Origin: Bacillota bacterium
GTDB lineage: Bacteria > Bacillota > Bacilli > Paenibacillales > NBRC-103111
Reading direction: 5' to 3'
DNA length: 64,000 nt
Assembly (NCBI GenBank): GCA_023386955.1
Contig: JAEWIS010000035.1
Location: 91,841-155,840 of the forward strand
The position numbers and the translations under genes were made by a program. Below, piece by piece: positions 8,767-16,520 of the stretch; within the stretch, counting starts at the first letter, position 1; each line of letters opens with the position of its first letter. Below the pieces are notes generated by a model, which did no database searches, was not told the DNA's origin, and saw only the letters and a program-made list of their open reading frames with translations.

Positions 8767-10614
8767 ATGGCTGCAGATCATATTTTTTTAATTGATGATC
8801 GCGATACTGGCCTAGAGGTAAAGAAAAATTTTAGAGATGAATATCGTTTCCCAGTCGAAATGTCCGTGACCGGGCGAAAGTATAGTGGAGTAGAAGCTAC
8901 TCTTAACAAGCAGCATGGTAAGAAGATACTTATGGAGTTTATTTTGAAATTACTTTTAAAAGGTCCAAAGCAATATGAATCATTTGTTAAAAAAGTGCTT
9001 CAAAGATTTAGTTGGTTTGATTTAAGTGATTCTTTGGAGATTCTCTTGTTAGATGGTGTGATACAGGTTGTTTTTAAAAACTTAAAACCTCGGAAAGCAG
9101 TAGATTGGGTACCAAAAATAATACAGCTTGATCCCAGGGCTTTAGAGTTTTTAACACTAGAAAAACCAGACATCAACCTGGAACTTGCAAAACTAAAAAA
9201 ATCAGTGATCGAATTAATCGCAAATGCCAAAAATCCGCTCAGGCAACAAATCTTTCAGTGGATTGCAGAAACAGAAATAAAAGATGGATCAGGTGCTGTA
9301 ATCGCCGATTCTAAATCGTATCGAAAATATAGATCAATTATTCTTACAATTTCTCATTACATCTATTTGAAGGAACGTGGAGAAATAATACCTTTACGTC
9401 ATTTGTCAAACCAACTTTGGGGTCAGCCATTTTTGTTAAGCACTTATAGAAAAGATATTGGTTTTGCAGCTAACATACCCTCGGATGAGCTTGATTCTGT
9501 GCTTCTTGCGGATATTAATAGTGAATTGCATGCTCCTCTAGTCTCAATTTCACCAGTTGAAGAATTACAGAAGCTTTTGAGTAAACTTTCGGAGCCTAAG
9601 ATTTCATATGATGTCATAATATTAGCCATGAATGATCATATAGAGAAAATTATTGAATTGATAGGTGATTCCAAGAATGAAACTCTAAATACTTTTTTGT
9701 TAGATTATTACGATTTTAAATCCAAGTTTTTTGAGAGTAACTCGCAAGAGAACATATCGTCAAATTTAGTAGAATTCGAAAAATCTATTACTACCTTTAA
9801 AAGAGAAATGCTTAAGATAGAGAATATTAGGCATAAATATGAGATGATCGTATTGGAAGAGTTGGGAAGTGGTTCTTTTGCCAGAGTTTATAAGGTATTC
9901 GATCCGGAATTAAATAATATTGTAGCATGTAAAATTCTTTTCCCAAGAAGTCACTTTAAGCAAGTGTATAGAAATGAGGGGGATGAATATATACTTCGTT
10001 TTAAACGAGAGGTCAGACTGTTGACTAAGGAGCTGCAACATAGAAACATCGTGGATGTCGGGAAGATACAAGTTGAAGGTTCAATCTTTTGGTTTACTAT
10101 GCCATTAGCAAGTTTTACTTTAGACAAATGGATAAAAGATAACCGTAATGCTTCTGTAGATAAACGTATGGAAATCTTTAAACAGATTATTTCTGGTGTT
10201 AAATACTTACATGAGAGAGAAAAATACCATCGGGACTTAGCTCCAAATAACATTTTATTATATGAAACAGATCATGGATTAGAAGTAAAGATAGCTGATT
10301 TCGGACTGGCAAAAGATATTAGGTCAGAGTCATTTTTCACAGCTTTATCAAAGAGAGGCTATGGCCAGATAGAGTTTACTGATCCTCAGCAACGAAATAA
10401 TTTAGCCGAATCCACACATTTATCGGATATCTACTCATTAGGAGCACTGTTGTATTATATATTAAGCAATAAATACCCCAAAAAAAGGTTTTATGTGAAA
10501 GTTATATGCCAAGATGTAGTTATGAAGGCAATGGATAAGCGAGCTATACGTTATCAAACAGTTTATGATTTTGAGCATGAACTATACGAGTGTATGAAAT
10601 TGAGTGATAAATAG
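8767..10614 (+). CDS. Protein with C-terminal Hanks-type Ser/Thr kinase; fourth gene of the SMC operon
   Basis: ATG 8767 was chosen because GGGGGA lies about 9 nt upstream; an in-frame ATG at 8758 is too close to it (615 versus 618 residues). Residues ~356-612 are a complete protein kinase: glycine loop LGSGSFARVY (366-375), VACKIL with K389, alpha-C E415, HRDLAPNN (D490, N495), IADFG (D511), and an activation-segment end FTDPQQ instead of APE. The N-terminal ~350 residues include a possible winged helix (VLQRFSWFDLSDSLEIL, then LLDGVIQVVFKN), a second helical region (PLRHLSNQLWGQPFL) and a helical linker. I see no Toprim or nuclease motif. It occupies the place of jetD/mksG, the nuclease of Wadjet. 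The kinase call is firm; its role as effector or switch of the SMC complex is inference. Confidence 0.85.
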   Translation: MAADHIFLIDDRDTGLEVKKNFRDEYRFPVEMSVTGRKYSGVEATLNKQHGKKILMEFILKLLLKGPKQYESFVKKVLQRFSWFDLSDSLEILLLDGVIQVVFKNLKPRKAVDWVPKIIQLDPRALEFLTLEKPDINLELAKLKKSVIELIANAKNPLRQQIFQWIAETEIKDGSGAVIADSKSYRKYRSIILTISHYIYLKERGEIIPLRHLSNQLWGQPFLLSTYRKDIGFAANIPSDELDSVLLADINSELHAPLVSISPVEELQKLLSKLSEPKISYDVIILAMNDHIEKIIELIGDSKNETLNTFLLDYYDFKSKFFESNSQENISSNLVEFEKSITTFKREMLKIENIRHKYEMIVLEELGSGSFARVYKVFDPELNNIVACKILFPRSHFKQVYRNEGDEYILRFKREVRLLTKELQHRNIVDVGKIQVEGSIFWFTMPLASFTLDKWIKDNRNASVDKRMEIFKQIISGVKYLHEREKYHRDLAPNNILLYETDHGLEVKIADFGLAKDIRSESFFTALSKRGYGQIEFTDPQQRNNLAESTHLSDIYSLGALLYYILSNKYPKKRFYVKVICQDVVMKAMDKRAIRYQTVYDFEHELYECMKLSDK

Positions 10615-10691
10615 GTTGTATATAAAATTAACTTTCGGAGTTCCCTCAATTTTGTATAACAGATAAGGAAAAGCGGTAGTACTGCCATTGA

Positions 10692-10802
10692 TATTCCCTT
10701 AGTGATTATTGGGATTATAAGCATACTCTGATTGATGAAGAGACCATATGGCACCGCGGCGGCGAGTCAATTATCCGCGCACATGTGGAGCATGCGGTGT
10801 AG
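10692..10802 (+). pseudogene. Possible 3' gene remnant between the kinase gene and the IS
   Basis: After a TGA at 10689-10691 a frame reads about 36 residues ending at TAG 10802, with protein-like text such as LIDEETIWHRGGESIIRAHV. It has no start codon and no ribosome site. Its base composition is more GC-rich than the operon before it. I do not recognise the family. It may be the tail of a gene lost when the island was assembled. The rest of 10615-10956 shows nothing else. Confidence 0.3.
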
Positions 10803-10956
10803 ATGTGTCGAGTCGATACCTAGGAGTCTATAGTTGCCAGCTTAGAAGATGTCATTCTCCTATGCGAATGATGATAGACTATAAGAATAAGAAAATTTGA
10901 GATGCGATTAAGTTTCGATCATATCGGATTTTGAGAACAATTTCTAAACAATTAAG

Positions 10957-10964
10957 AGAGCACC
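10957..10964. repeat. Left target-site duplication of the IS256-family element
   Basis: The 8 bp AGAGCACC directly before the left end recur as AGAGCACC at 12337-12344 directly after the right end. Eight or nine bp is the usual duplication length for IS256-family elements. Confidence 0.8.
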
Positions 10965-12336
10965 GAGTCTGTAAAATATTTTTATGTAAACTCTCAAAAC
11001 CAAATCTAGTAAACTAGAAGGAAGGTCGGTTAGAGAGGATGACACAAGTGGCACGGTTTAGCAAGGAACAGGTGAAGGCATTCGTCGAGGAAAACAACCT
11101 GAAGACCATGGATGACGTGCAATCTGCACTCAAGGAATTGTTTGCAGAGACGCTTCAGTCCATGCTGGAGGCCGAACTCGACACGGAACTTGGATATGAG
11201 AAGCACGATATGAAGAACAAGGCGACCACTAACAGCCGCAACGGAAAAACGAAAAAGACCGTCACTAGCGAATATGGTGAAGTGGAAATCCAAGTTCCGC
11301 GTGATCCTAACGGTGAGTTTGAGCTCATGATCGTGAAGAAGCATCAGTCGAATGTGACGGGTATTGAGGACCAGATTATCGCCATGTACGCCAAGGGTGT
11401 GAGTACACGTGACATCCAGGACCATTTGAACCGGTTATATGGCATTGATGTCTCCCCTACGATGATCTCAATCGTAACCAACAAGATCGTGCCCCTGATC
11501 AAGGAATGGCAGAATCTCCCGTTGCAAGGTGTATATGCCGTTGTATTCCTGGATGCTATCCACTTTAAGGTCAAGCAGGACGGAGCGATTGTGAACAAGG
11601 CTGCCTACATGGTTATCGGGATTGATCTGGATGGCAACAAGGACGTGTTGGGCATGTGGATTGGGGAGAATGAGTCCGCCAAGTTCTGGCTTAGTGTTCT
11701 TAACGATCTCAAAAACCGCGGCGTACATGACATTCTTATCACCTGTGTAGACAACCTGACGGGGTTCTTTCAAGCTATTTCCGCCTGCTATCCGAAGACC
11801 GAGATCCAAAAGTGTATTGTCCACCAAATCCGGAATTCCACACGGTACGTGTCCTACAAGGACTTGAAGAAGGTTACAGCGGACTTAAAGCCGATTTACA
11901 AAGCCACTACGGAAGAGGCCGCTTTGGTCGAACTGGATCGTTTCGAAGAGGCCTGGGGAACCAAGTATCCGCTCATTATCCGCTCCTGGCGTAACAATTG
12001 GGACGAGCTTGCTACGTTCTTTAAATATCCCCCAGAGATTCGGAAACTTATCTATACGACCAACATCATCGAGAGTTACCATCGCCAACTCCGCAAAGTC
12101 ACAAAAGGGAAAAGCATCTTCCCCTCCGATGAAGCGTTGTTGAAGATGCTCTATCTGTCCACCATGGATGTGGTTCGGAAATGGACGGGGCGGGTTCAGA
12201 ACTGGGGACAAATGCTGCTGCAGCTTTCCGTCTTTTTCCCTGATCGGGTCTGCCAACATTTACGGTAGACAGGCCAACTCCTCCTTCCCGGGGTAATTCC
12301 CTATAAATGAGTTTACAGAAAAATATTGACAGACCT
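10965..12336. mobile_element. IS256-family insertion sequence (about 1372 bp)
   Basis: One transposase gene is bounded by imperfect terminal inverted repeats. The left end reads GTCTGT then AATATTTTT then GTAAACTC (10965-10993). The right end read on the minus strand gives GTCTGT, CAATATTTTT, CTGTAAACTC (12336-12309), with one indel and a few mismatches. An 8-bp target duplication, AGAGCACC, flanks it exactly. The element looks complete. It landed in the 5' arm of a terminator hairpin, and the duplication leaves a working hairpin on the right side. Confidence 0.85.
11039..12268 (+). CDS. IS256-family (mutator-type) transposase
   Basis: A 409-residue DDE transposase. Visible acid residues are in VVFLDAIHFKV, CVDNLTGF and IIESYHRQLRK, the IS256 DDE triad with the family motif NIIESYHRQLR close to the C terminus. 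The N-terminal region carries the usual zinc-less helical DNA-binding part and the conserved NSRNGKTKKT segment. ATG after GAAGGTCGGTTAGAGAGG. No internal stop or frameshift, so it is probably active. Its GC content is higher than that of the operon it follows, consistent with recent arrival. Confidence 0.9.
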   Translation: MTQVARFSKEQVKAFVEENNLKTMDDVQSALKELFAETLQSMLEAELDTELGYEKHDMKNKATTNSRNGKTKKTVTSEYGEVEIQVPRDPNGEFELMIVKKHQSNVTGIEDQIIAMYAKGVSTRDIQDHLNRLYGIDVSPTMISIVTNKIVPLIKEWQNLPLQGVYAVVFLDAIHFKVKQDGAIVNKAAYMVIGIDLDGNKDVLGMWIGENESAKFWLSVLNDLKNRGVHDILITCVDNLTGFFQAISACYPKTEIQKCIVHQIRNSTRYVSYKDLKKVTADLKPIYKATTEEAALVELDRFEEAWGTKYPLIIRSWRNNWDELATFFKYPPEIRKLIYTTNIIESYHRQLRKVTKGKSIFPSDEALLKMLYLSTMDVVRKWTGRVQNWGQMLLQLSVFFPDRVCQHLR

Positions 12337-12344
12337 AGAGCACC
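12337..12344. repeat. Right target-site duplication of the IS256-family element
   Basis: AGAGCACC, identical to 10957-10964. Its last six bases are also the start of a terminator stem. Confidence 0.8.
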
Positions 12345-12367
12345 CTTTCACCGGGTGCTTTCTTTTT
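12339..12367 (+). terminator. Terminator reconstituted at the IS insertion site
   Basis: Stem AGCACCC with GGGTGCT, loop TTTCACC, then TTCTTTTTT. Its left arm lies in the target duplication. Before the insertion this would have ended transcription from the left, probably of the SMC-kinase operon or of the lost gene after it. Confidence 0.7.
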
Positions 12368-12503
12368 TATGACAAGTGTGCACAACAACGTGTTATGTTT
12401 TTTATTAGGCAAAGTCAACAATAAATCGACATAAAAGGCCAGGCTATTCAACAAATTATTTGAACACAATGTCAGAAAAGTATGAAACGTGCCAAAAATG
12501 TAA

Positions 12504-12532
12504 TTGACAATATATATAGCTTACTCTATAAC
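12504..12532 (+). promoter_or_regulatory. Strong sigma-A-type promoter upstream of the type I R-M operon
   Basis: TTGACA and TATAAC are separated by exactly 17 bp. It lies about 255 bp before hsdM. It may originally have served the decayed gene at 12602-12786, and it is the best visible promoter for the R-M genes. Confidence 0.65.
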
Positions 12533-12601
12533 ATGAGATGTGGAGTTGGATATATAACCATCCACAAAACATTAAAAACACGAAAAGAATTGAGTTTATG
12601 A

Positions 12602-12786
12602 GAAGAAAATCTTGCCCGTGTATTGAATATTAGTTTTACGACAGCAAAAGCGTACCTAACAAACTAACTCGAATGCGGCATGTTGAATGTTGTAAAGGAA
12701 AAGAAATATTAAAAGGAATTATTGATATTTTGGTAATGGAGCAGTTTATGATTCTGTCAGAACCATATGAAGAGGAGAAAGAATAA
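12602..12786 (+). pseudogene. Decayed C-terminal winged-helix fragment, Fic-family-like
   Basis: One frame reads NLARVLNISFTTAKAYLTN, a stop, then LECGMLNVVKEKK and another stop. A second frame continues with GIIDILVMEQFMILSEPYEE and stops at 12784-12786, directly before the hsdM ATG. Removing two stops and one frameshift gives the C-terminal winged helix typical of Fic/DOC-family proteins (LNISF.TA ... L...GIL ... Y.DIL). No Fic motif itself remains. It is a relic on the island, with no function expected. Confidence 0.4.
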
Positions 12787-14619
12787 ATGGATAATCAGGT
12801 ATATAATCAAATTGTAAGTTTTATTTGGGCCATTGCAGATGATTGCCTTCGTGATGTTTATGTACGAGGAAAATATCGCGATGTTATACTACCTATGACG
12901 GTAATCCGCCGTCTAGATGCGGTGCTTGAGGAAACCAAAGATGAGGTTCTGAAAATGAAAATGATGCTCGATAACGCGGGTGTTGCCAATCAAACAGAAG
13001 CCCTTTGCAATGTTGCAAAGCAATCTTTTTGTAATGACTCTGAGTTTCGTCTTCGCGATCTGACGAGTCGAGTAAGCCAACAGAAATTGAAAGCCGACTT
13101 TATTGCATACTTGGACGGTTTTTCACCTAATGTTCAGGAAATATTGGCCAAATTTAAGTTTCGCAATCAAATTGATACCATGGTAGATGCAGATATCCTC
13201 AGCTCAGTTATTGAAAAGTTTGTATCACCAACCATAAATCTTGCGCCGTTCCCGGTATTGGATGATAATGGTGGTATTCGCATACCCGCGTTGGATAACC
13301 ATACGATGGGAACAATCTTTGAGGAATTAATTCACCGCTTCAGCGAAGAAAACAACGAGGAAGCTGGGGAACACTTTACACCACGCGATGTCGTAGAATT
13401 AATGGCGGACTTAATATTCTTACCCGTAGCTGATCAAATCAAAGATTCTACATATTCGGTGTACGACGGCGCAAGCGGCACCGGCGGCATGCTTACTGTG
13501 TCTCAAGACCGTCTGCAGGAGCTAGCGCGGCGTAATAAACGCACTGTGTCCATCCACCTTTTTGGGCAGGAAATTAATCCAGAAACTTATGCAATTACAA
13601 AGGCTGATTTGCTTCTTAAAGGCGAAGGGGCGGAATTGGAAAACATTTCCTATGGATCTACCCTTGGTAATGATGGATTTCCGAGCCGGCAGTTTGACTT
13701 TATGCTTTCAAATCCACCATATGGAAAAAGCTGGAAAGGTGATGCTGAAAAAATGGGGGGCAAAAAAGGGATTATGGATCCCCGATTTGTTACTAATTTT
13801 GCAGGCATTCCTGACTTTAGCATGATCCCACGCACAAGTGATGGCCAGCTTTTGTTCCTGCTCAACAATGTAAGCAAGATGAAGGAAACCACTGAGCTTG
13901 GTTCTCGTATTGCAGAGGTGCATAATGGCTCTAGCTTGTTTACGGGTGATGCTGGTCAGGGCGAGAGCAATGCCCGCCGCTATCTCATCGAGCGTGACTT
14001 GGTCGAGGCGATAATTGCTTTACCTGAGAATATGTTTTATAACACGGGAATAGGAACATTCGTTTGGATCCTTTCCAATCGTAAAGCCGGGACGCCTCGC
14101 GAGGGTAAGTTGCAGTTAATTGATGCAACCAGCTTAAAATCGCCTCTGCGAAAGAATTTAGGCAAAAAAAGCTGTGAACTAACTGGAGGCAAAGATGGTA
14201 TACGACGTCAAATTGTTGATTTGTTCTTGAAATTTGAAGAAAACGAGTATAGTAAAATCTTCGATAATACTGCGTTTGGATATTATAAGGTTACTGTTTT
14301 ACGTCCTCAACTGGGCGAAAACGGCAAGCCGTTACGTGATAAAAATGGAAAACTCATCGTTGATAAAGAACTAACCGACACCGAGCAGATTCCGCTGAAC
14401 TACGAAGGCGGAATTGATGCGTTTATTTCCAAGGAGGTGCTTCCTTATGCACCTGAGGCGTGGGTGGATGAAAAGCAAACAAAAATCGGCTATGAAATCA
14501 GCTTTACTAAACATTTTTATACGCCTGTACAACTACGTGAGCTTTCTCAGATTGTCGCTGATATTCGTGCGCTGGAAGCGGAAACGGATGGATTGCTTGA
14601 GGAGGTTCTGGGAAATTGA
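12787..14619 (+). CDS. hsdM: Type I restriction-modification system, DNA methyltransferase subunit
   Basis: A 610-residue N6-adenine methyltransferase. The N-terminal ~160 residues form the HsdM helical domain (FIWAIADDCLRDVYVRGKYRD). The SAM-binding motif is YDGASGTGG (226-234), and the catalytic motif is SNPPYGKSW (NPPY at 309-312). With HsdS it methylates adenine in a bipartite recognition site and is also required in the HsdR-containing restriction complex. Somewhat longer than the classic ~520-residue form, with an extra C-terminal region from ~480. Ribosome site GAAGAGGAGAAAG. Its stop overlaps the hsdS start. First gene of a four-gene operon. Confidence 0.93.
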   Translation: MDNQVYNQIVSFIWAIADDCLRDVYVRGKYRDVILPMTVIRRLDAVLEETKDEVLKMKMMLDNAGVANQTEALCNVAKQSFCNDSEFRLRDLTSRVSQQKLKADFIAYLDGFSPNVQEILAKFKFRNQIDTMVDADILSSVIEKFVSPTINLAPFPVLDDNGGIRIPALDNHTMGTIFEELIHRFSEENNEEAGEHFTPRDVVELMADLIFLPVADQIKDSTYSVYDGASGTGGMLTVSQDRLQELARRNKRTVSIHLFGQEINPETYAITKADLLLKGEGAELENISYGSTLGNDGFPSRQFDFMLSNPPYGKSWKGDAEKMGGKKGIMDPRFVTNFAGIPDFSMIPRTSDGQLLFLLNNVSKMKETTELGSRIAEVHNGSSLFTGDAGQGESNARRYLIERDLVEAIIALPENMFYNTGIGTFVWILSNRKAGTPREGKLQLIDATSLKSPLRKNLGKKSCELTGGKDGIRRQIVDLFLKFEENEYSKIFDNTAFGYYKVTVLRPQLGENGKPLRDKNGKLIVDKELTDTEQIPLNYEGGIDAFISKEVLPYAPEAWVDEKQTKIGYEISFTKHFYTPVQLRELSQIVADIRALEAETDGLLEEVLGN

Positions 14620-15896
14620 ACACCTACGAAACATATAAGCCCATCAGTCTACCTTGGCTTCATTATGTGCCATCCCATTGGGACATGGTTCGTAATAAAG
14701 TTGTTATGAAAGAATCAAAAAACACTGTTGGTGATGAGTCATCAAAATACACTCTCTTGTCATTGACAAAAAGTGGTGTTATTGTTAGGGATTTAACGCA
14801 AATGAAAGGCAAGTTTCCTAGTGATTTTAGCACCTATAAAATAGTAGAAGACGAGCAGATTATTTTTTGTCTCTTTGATATAGATGAAACTCCTCGTACC
14901 GTAGGGCTCTCACATCATTCTGGAATGATAACAGGAGCTTACGATGTTTTTTACATTACAGGTATCAATCCCAAATATCTGCAATACTACTATTTGTCGC
15001 TTGATAATGTAAAGGCTATGCGTCCGCTGTACACAGGTTTAAGAAAAGTTATTGGGATGACGACCTTTATGCAAATATCCTTACCCCTCCCGCCACGTAC
15101 CGAGCAGGATCAAATTGTCTGCTTTCTTGACTGGAAGCTGTCACAGATAAACCGCCTTATCAACGCAAAGAAAAAACAAATTGCTCTGCTGCAGGACCAG
15201 AAGCGAGTGGTGGTGAATGAGGCAGTAATGAATGCTGCGTGGTCAACCCGTAGACTGAAAACGTTCTTAAAGGAAAGTAATGATGCTGTCGGCGATAAAG
15301 CTGATGAATACGATTTACTTTCTCTAACAAAAGGCGGCGTAATTATTCGAGATCTTAGCACAGGAAAGGGAAAGTTTCCGAGTGATTTCGGGACATATAA
15401 AGTAGTCCGTGCTGGTCAAATAATTTTTTGCTTATTTGATATCGATGAAACGCCACGAACCGTTGGTTTATCCTATAATGACGGTATGATTACTGGTGCG
15501 TATGATGTGTTTTCAATTAGTGACATCGAACCTAAGTTTCTTGAATACTACTTCATTGCGATTGATAATGTTAAAGGGTTAAAACCTCTATACTCTGGAC
15601 TTCGAAAAGTTGTAAATAAAGAAAAATTTCTACAAATACAAGTTCCAATACCCCCCATTAAGGAACAACAATCAATCGTTGTAGAACTTGATGCTAAATG
15701 TGCCTGCATTAATAGACTAATCGAAAAAATTAATACTGAGATCAAATTCCTCAATGAATATCGCATACGTTTAATTTCCGATGTAGCTACCGGAAAGATT
15801 GATGTGCGAAATGAAACTGTGCCTGACTATGAAGCAATTGAAGAAACGGCAGAGAATGAGTCGTTGGTTGTTAACGAAGAAGAATTGTATGAATAG
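14616..15896 (+). CDS. hsdS: Type I restriction-modification system, specificity subunit with two near-identical TRDs
   Basis: A 426-residue protein starting at TTG in the overlap TTGA with the hsdM stop; GGAGG lies 10 nt upstream. It has the usual two target-recognition domains, each followed by a conserved coiled-coil spacer (EQDQIVCFLDWKLSQINRLI and EQQSIVVELDAKCACINRLI). The two TRDs (about residues 30-150 and 213-333) are strikingly alike: both contain KGKFPSDF, QIIFCLFDIDETPRTVGLS and GMITGAYDVF, roughly two thirds identical by hand alignment. Normally the two TRDs differ and read different half-sites. Here both should read the same or a very similar half-site, predicting a near-palindromic target. 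Confidence 0.92.
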   Translation: MNTYETYKPISLPWLHYVPSHWDMVRNKVVMKESKNTVGDESSKYTLLSLTKSGVIVRDLTQMKGKFPSDFSTYKIVEDEQIIFCLFDIDETPRTVGLSHHSGMITGAYDVFYITGINPKYLQYYYLSLDNVKAMRPLYTGLRKVIGMTTFMQISLPLPPRTEQDQIVCFLDWKLSQINRLINAKKKQIALLQDQKRVVVNEAVMNAAWSTRRLKTFLKESNDAVGDKADEYDLLSLTKGGVIIRDLSTGKGKFPSDFGTYKVVRAGQIIFCLFDIDETPRTVGLSYNDGMITGAYDVFSISDIEPKFLEYYFIAIDNVKGLKPLYSGLRKVVNKEKFLQIQVPIPPIKEQQSIVVELDAKCACINRLIEKINTEIKFLNEYRIRLISDVATGKIDVRNETVPDYEAIEETAENESLVVNEEELYE

Positions 15897-15920
15897 ATGA
15901 TAAAACGGGGGTGATCATTA

Positions 15921-16508
15921 ATGCTTGACATAAAAGAGTGGAAGTGGGAAAAAGTAAAATCTAAAGATAAAGTAGAGCATACTTTGTCATGCCCATATTG
16001 TAACGTTAAGGTTCGAGCTACATCCGATACAAGAATATTTGATGCAGATACGGGCGCAATAAAGTATCACATATTTAAATGCCCAGAATGTTGTATGCCT
16101 ATAACTATTGGACTCGACGGAAGAATCATACCCACATCCCAGTTTTTACCGTTTGAAGATGTTCCATTTTTGCCATTCAGAATAGAGAAAATGTATTGCG
16201 AATGTAGGAAATGCTTCTCCAACGATTGCTTTTATTCGGTTATAATGGTTGCCCGTACAATGATAATGCATATAGCGGCAGATTTAGGTGCAGCATCAAA
16301 TCTTAAGTTTATAGAATATATAGACTACTTAGAACATCAAGGATATATATCAAGGCACAGTAGGACTTGGGTTGACAAAATAAGAAAATTAGGAAATCAG
16401 TACATACACGAATTGGATGAAGCAACTAAACAAGAGGCTGAATTAGCAATTATCTTCATTATGCATTTATTGATCGATGTATATAAGTTGCCGGAGATGG
16501 CGAAATAG
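15921..16508 (+). CDS. DUF4145 domain protein with N-terminal zinc ribbon
   Basis: A 195-residue protein, ATG after GGGGGTGATC. The N terminus holds CPYC and CPEC pairs about 40 residues apart, which look like a zinc ribbon. The C-terminal ~90 residues are helical and carry the DUF4145 pattern (VARTMIMHIAADLG ... LRKLGNQYIHE-like segment KIRKLGNQYIHELDE). DUF4145 proteins are often encoded with type I R-M genes but have no established activity. It lies between hsdS and hsdR with 24 and 12 bp gaps, so it is certainly co-transcribed. An accessory role in restriction or its control is inferred from position only. Confidence 0.75.
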   Translation: MLDIKEWKWEKVKSKDKVEHTLSCPYCNVKVRATSDTRIFDADTGAIKYHIFKCPECCMPITIGLDGRIIPTSQFLPFEDVPFLPFRIEKMYCECRKCFSNDCFYSVIMVARTMIMHIAADLGAASNLKFIEYIDYLEHQGYISRHSRTWVDKIRKLGNQYIHELDEATKQEAELAIIFIMHLLIDVYKLPEMAK

Positions 16509-16520
16509 GGGGGGTTGTTT

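Noticed and set aside
8767..10614. Toprim/DUF2220 nuclease in the fourth gene of the SMC operon
   Set aside because: I looked for a glutamate-containing Toprim start and a DxD motif in the first 350 residues and found none that fits. The C-terminal half is unambiguously a kinase.
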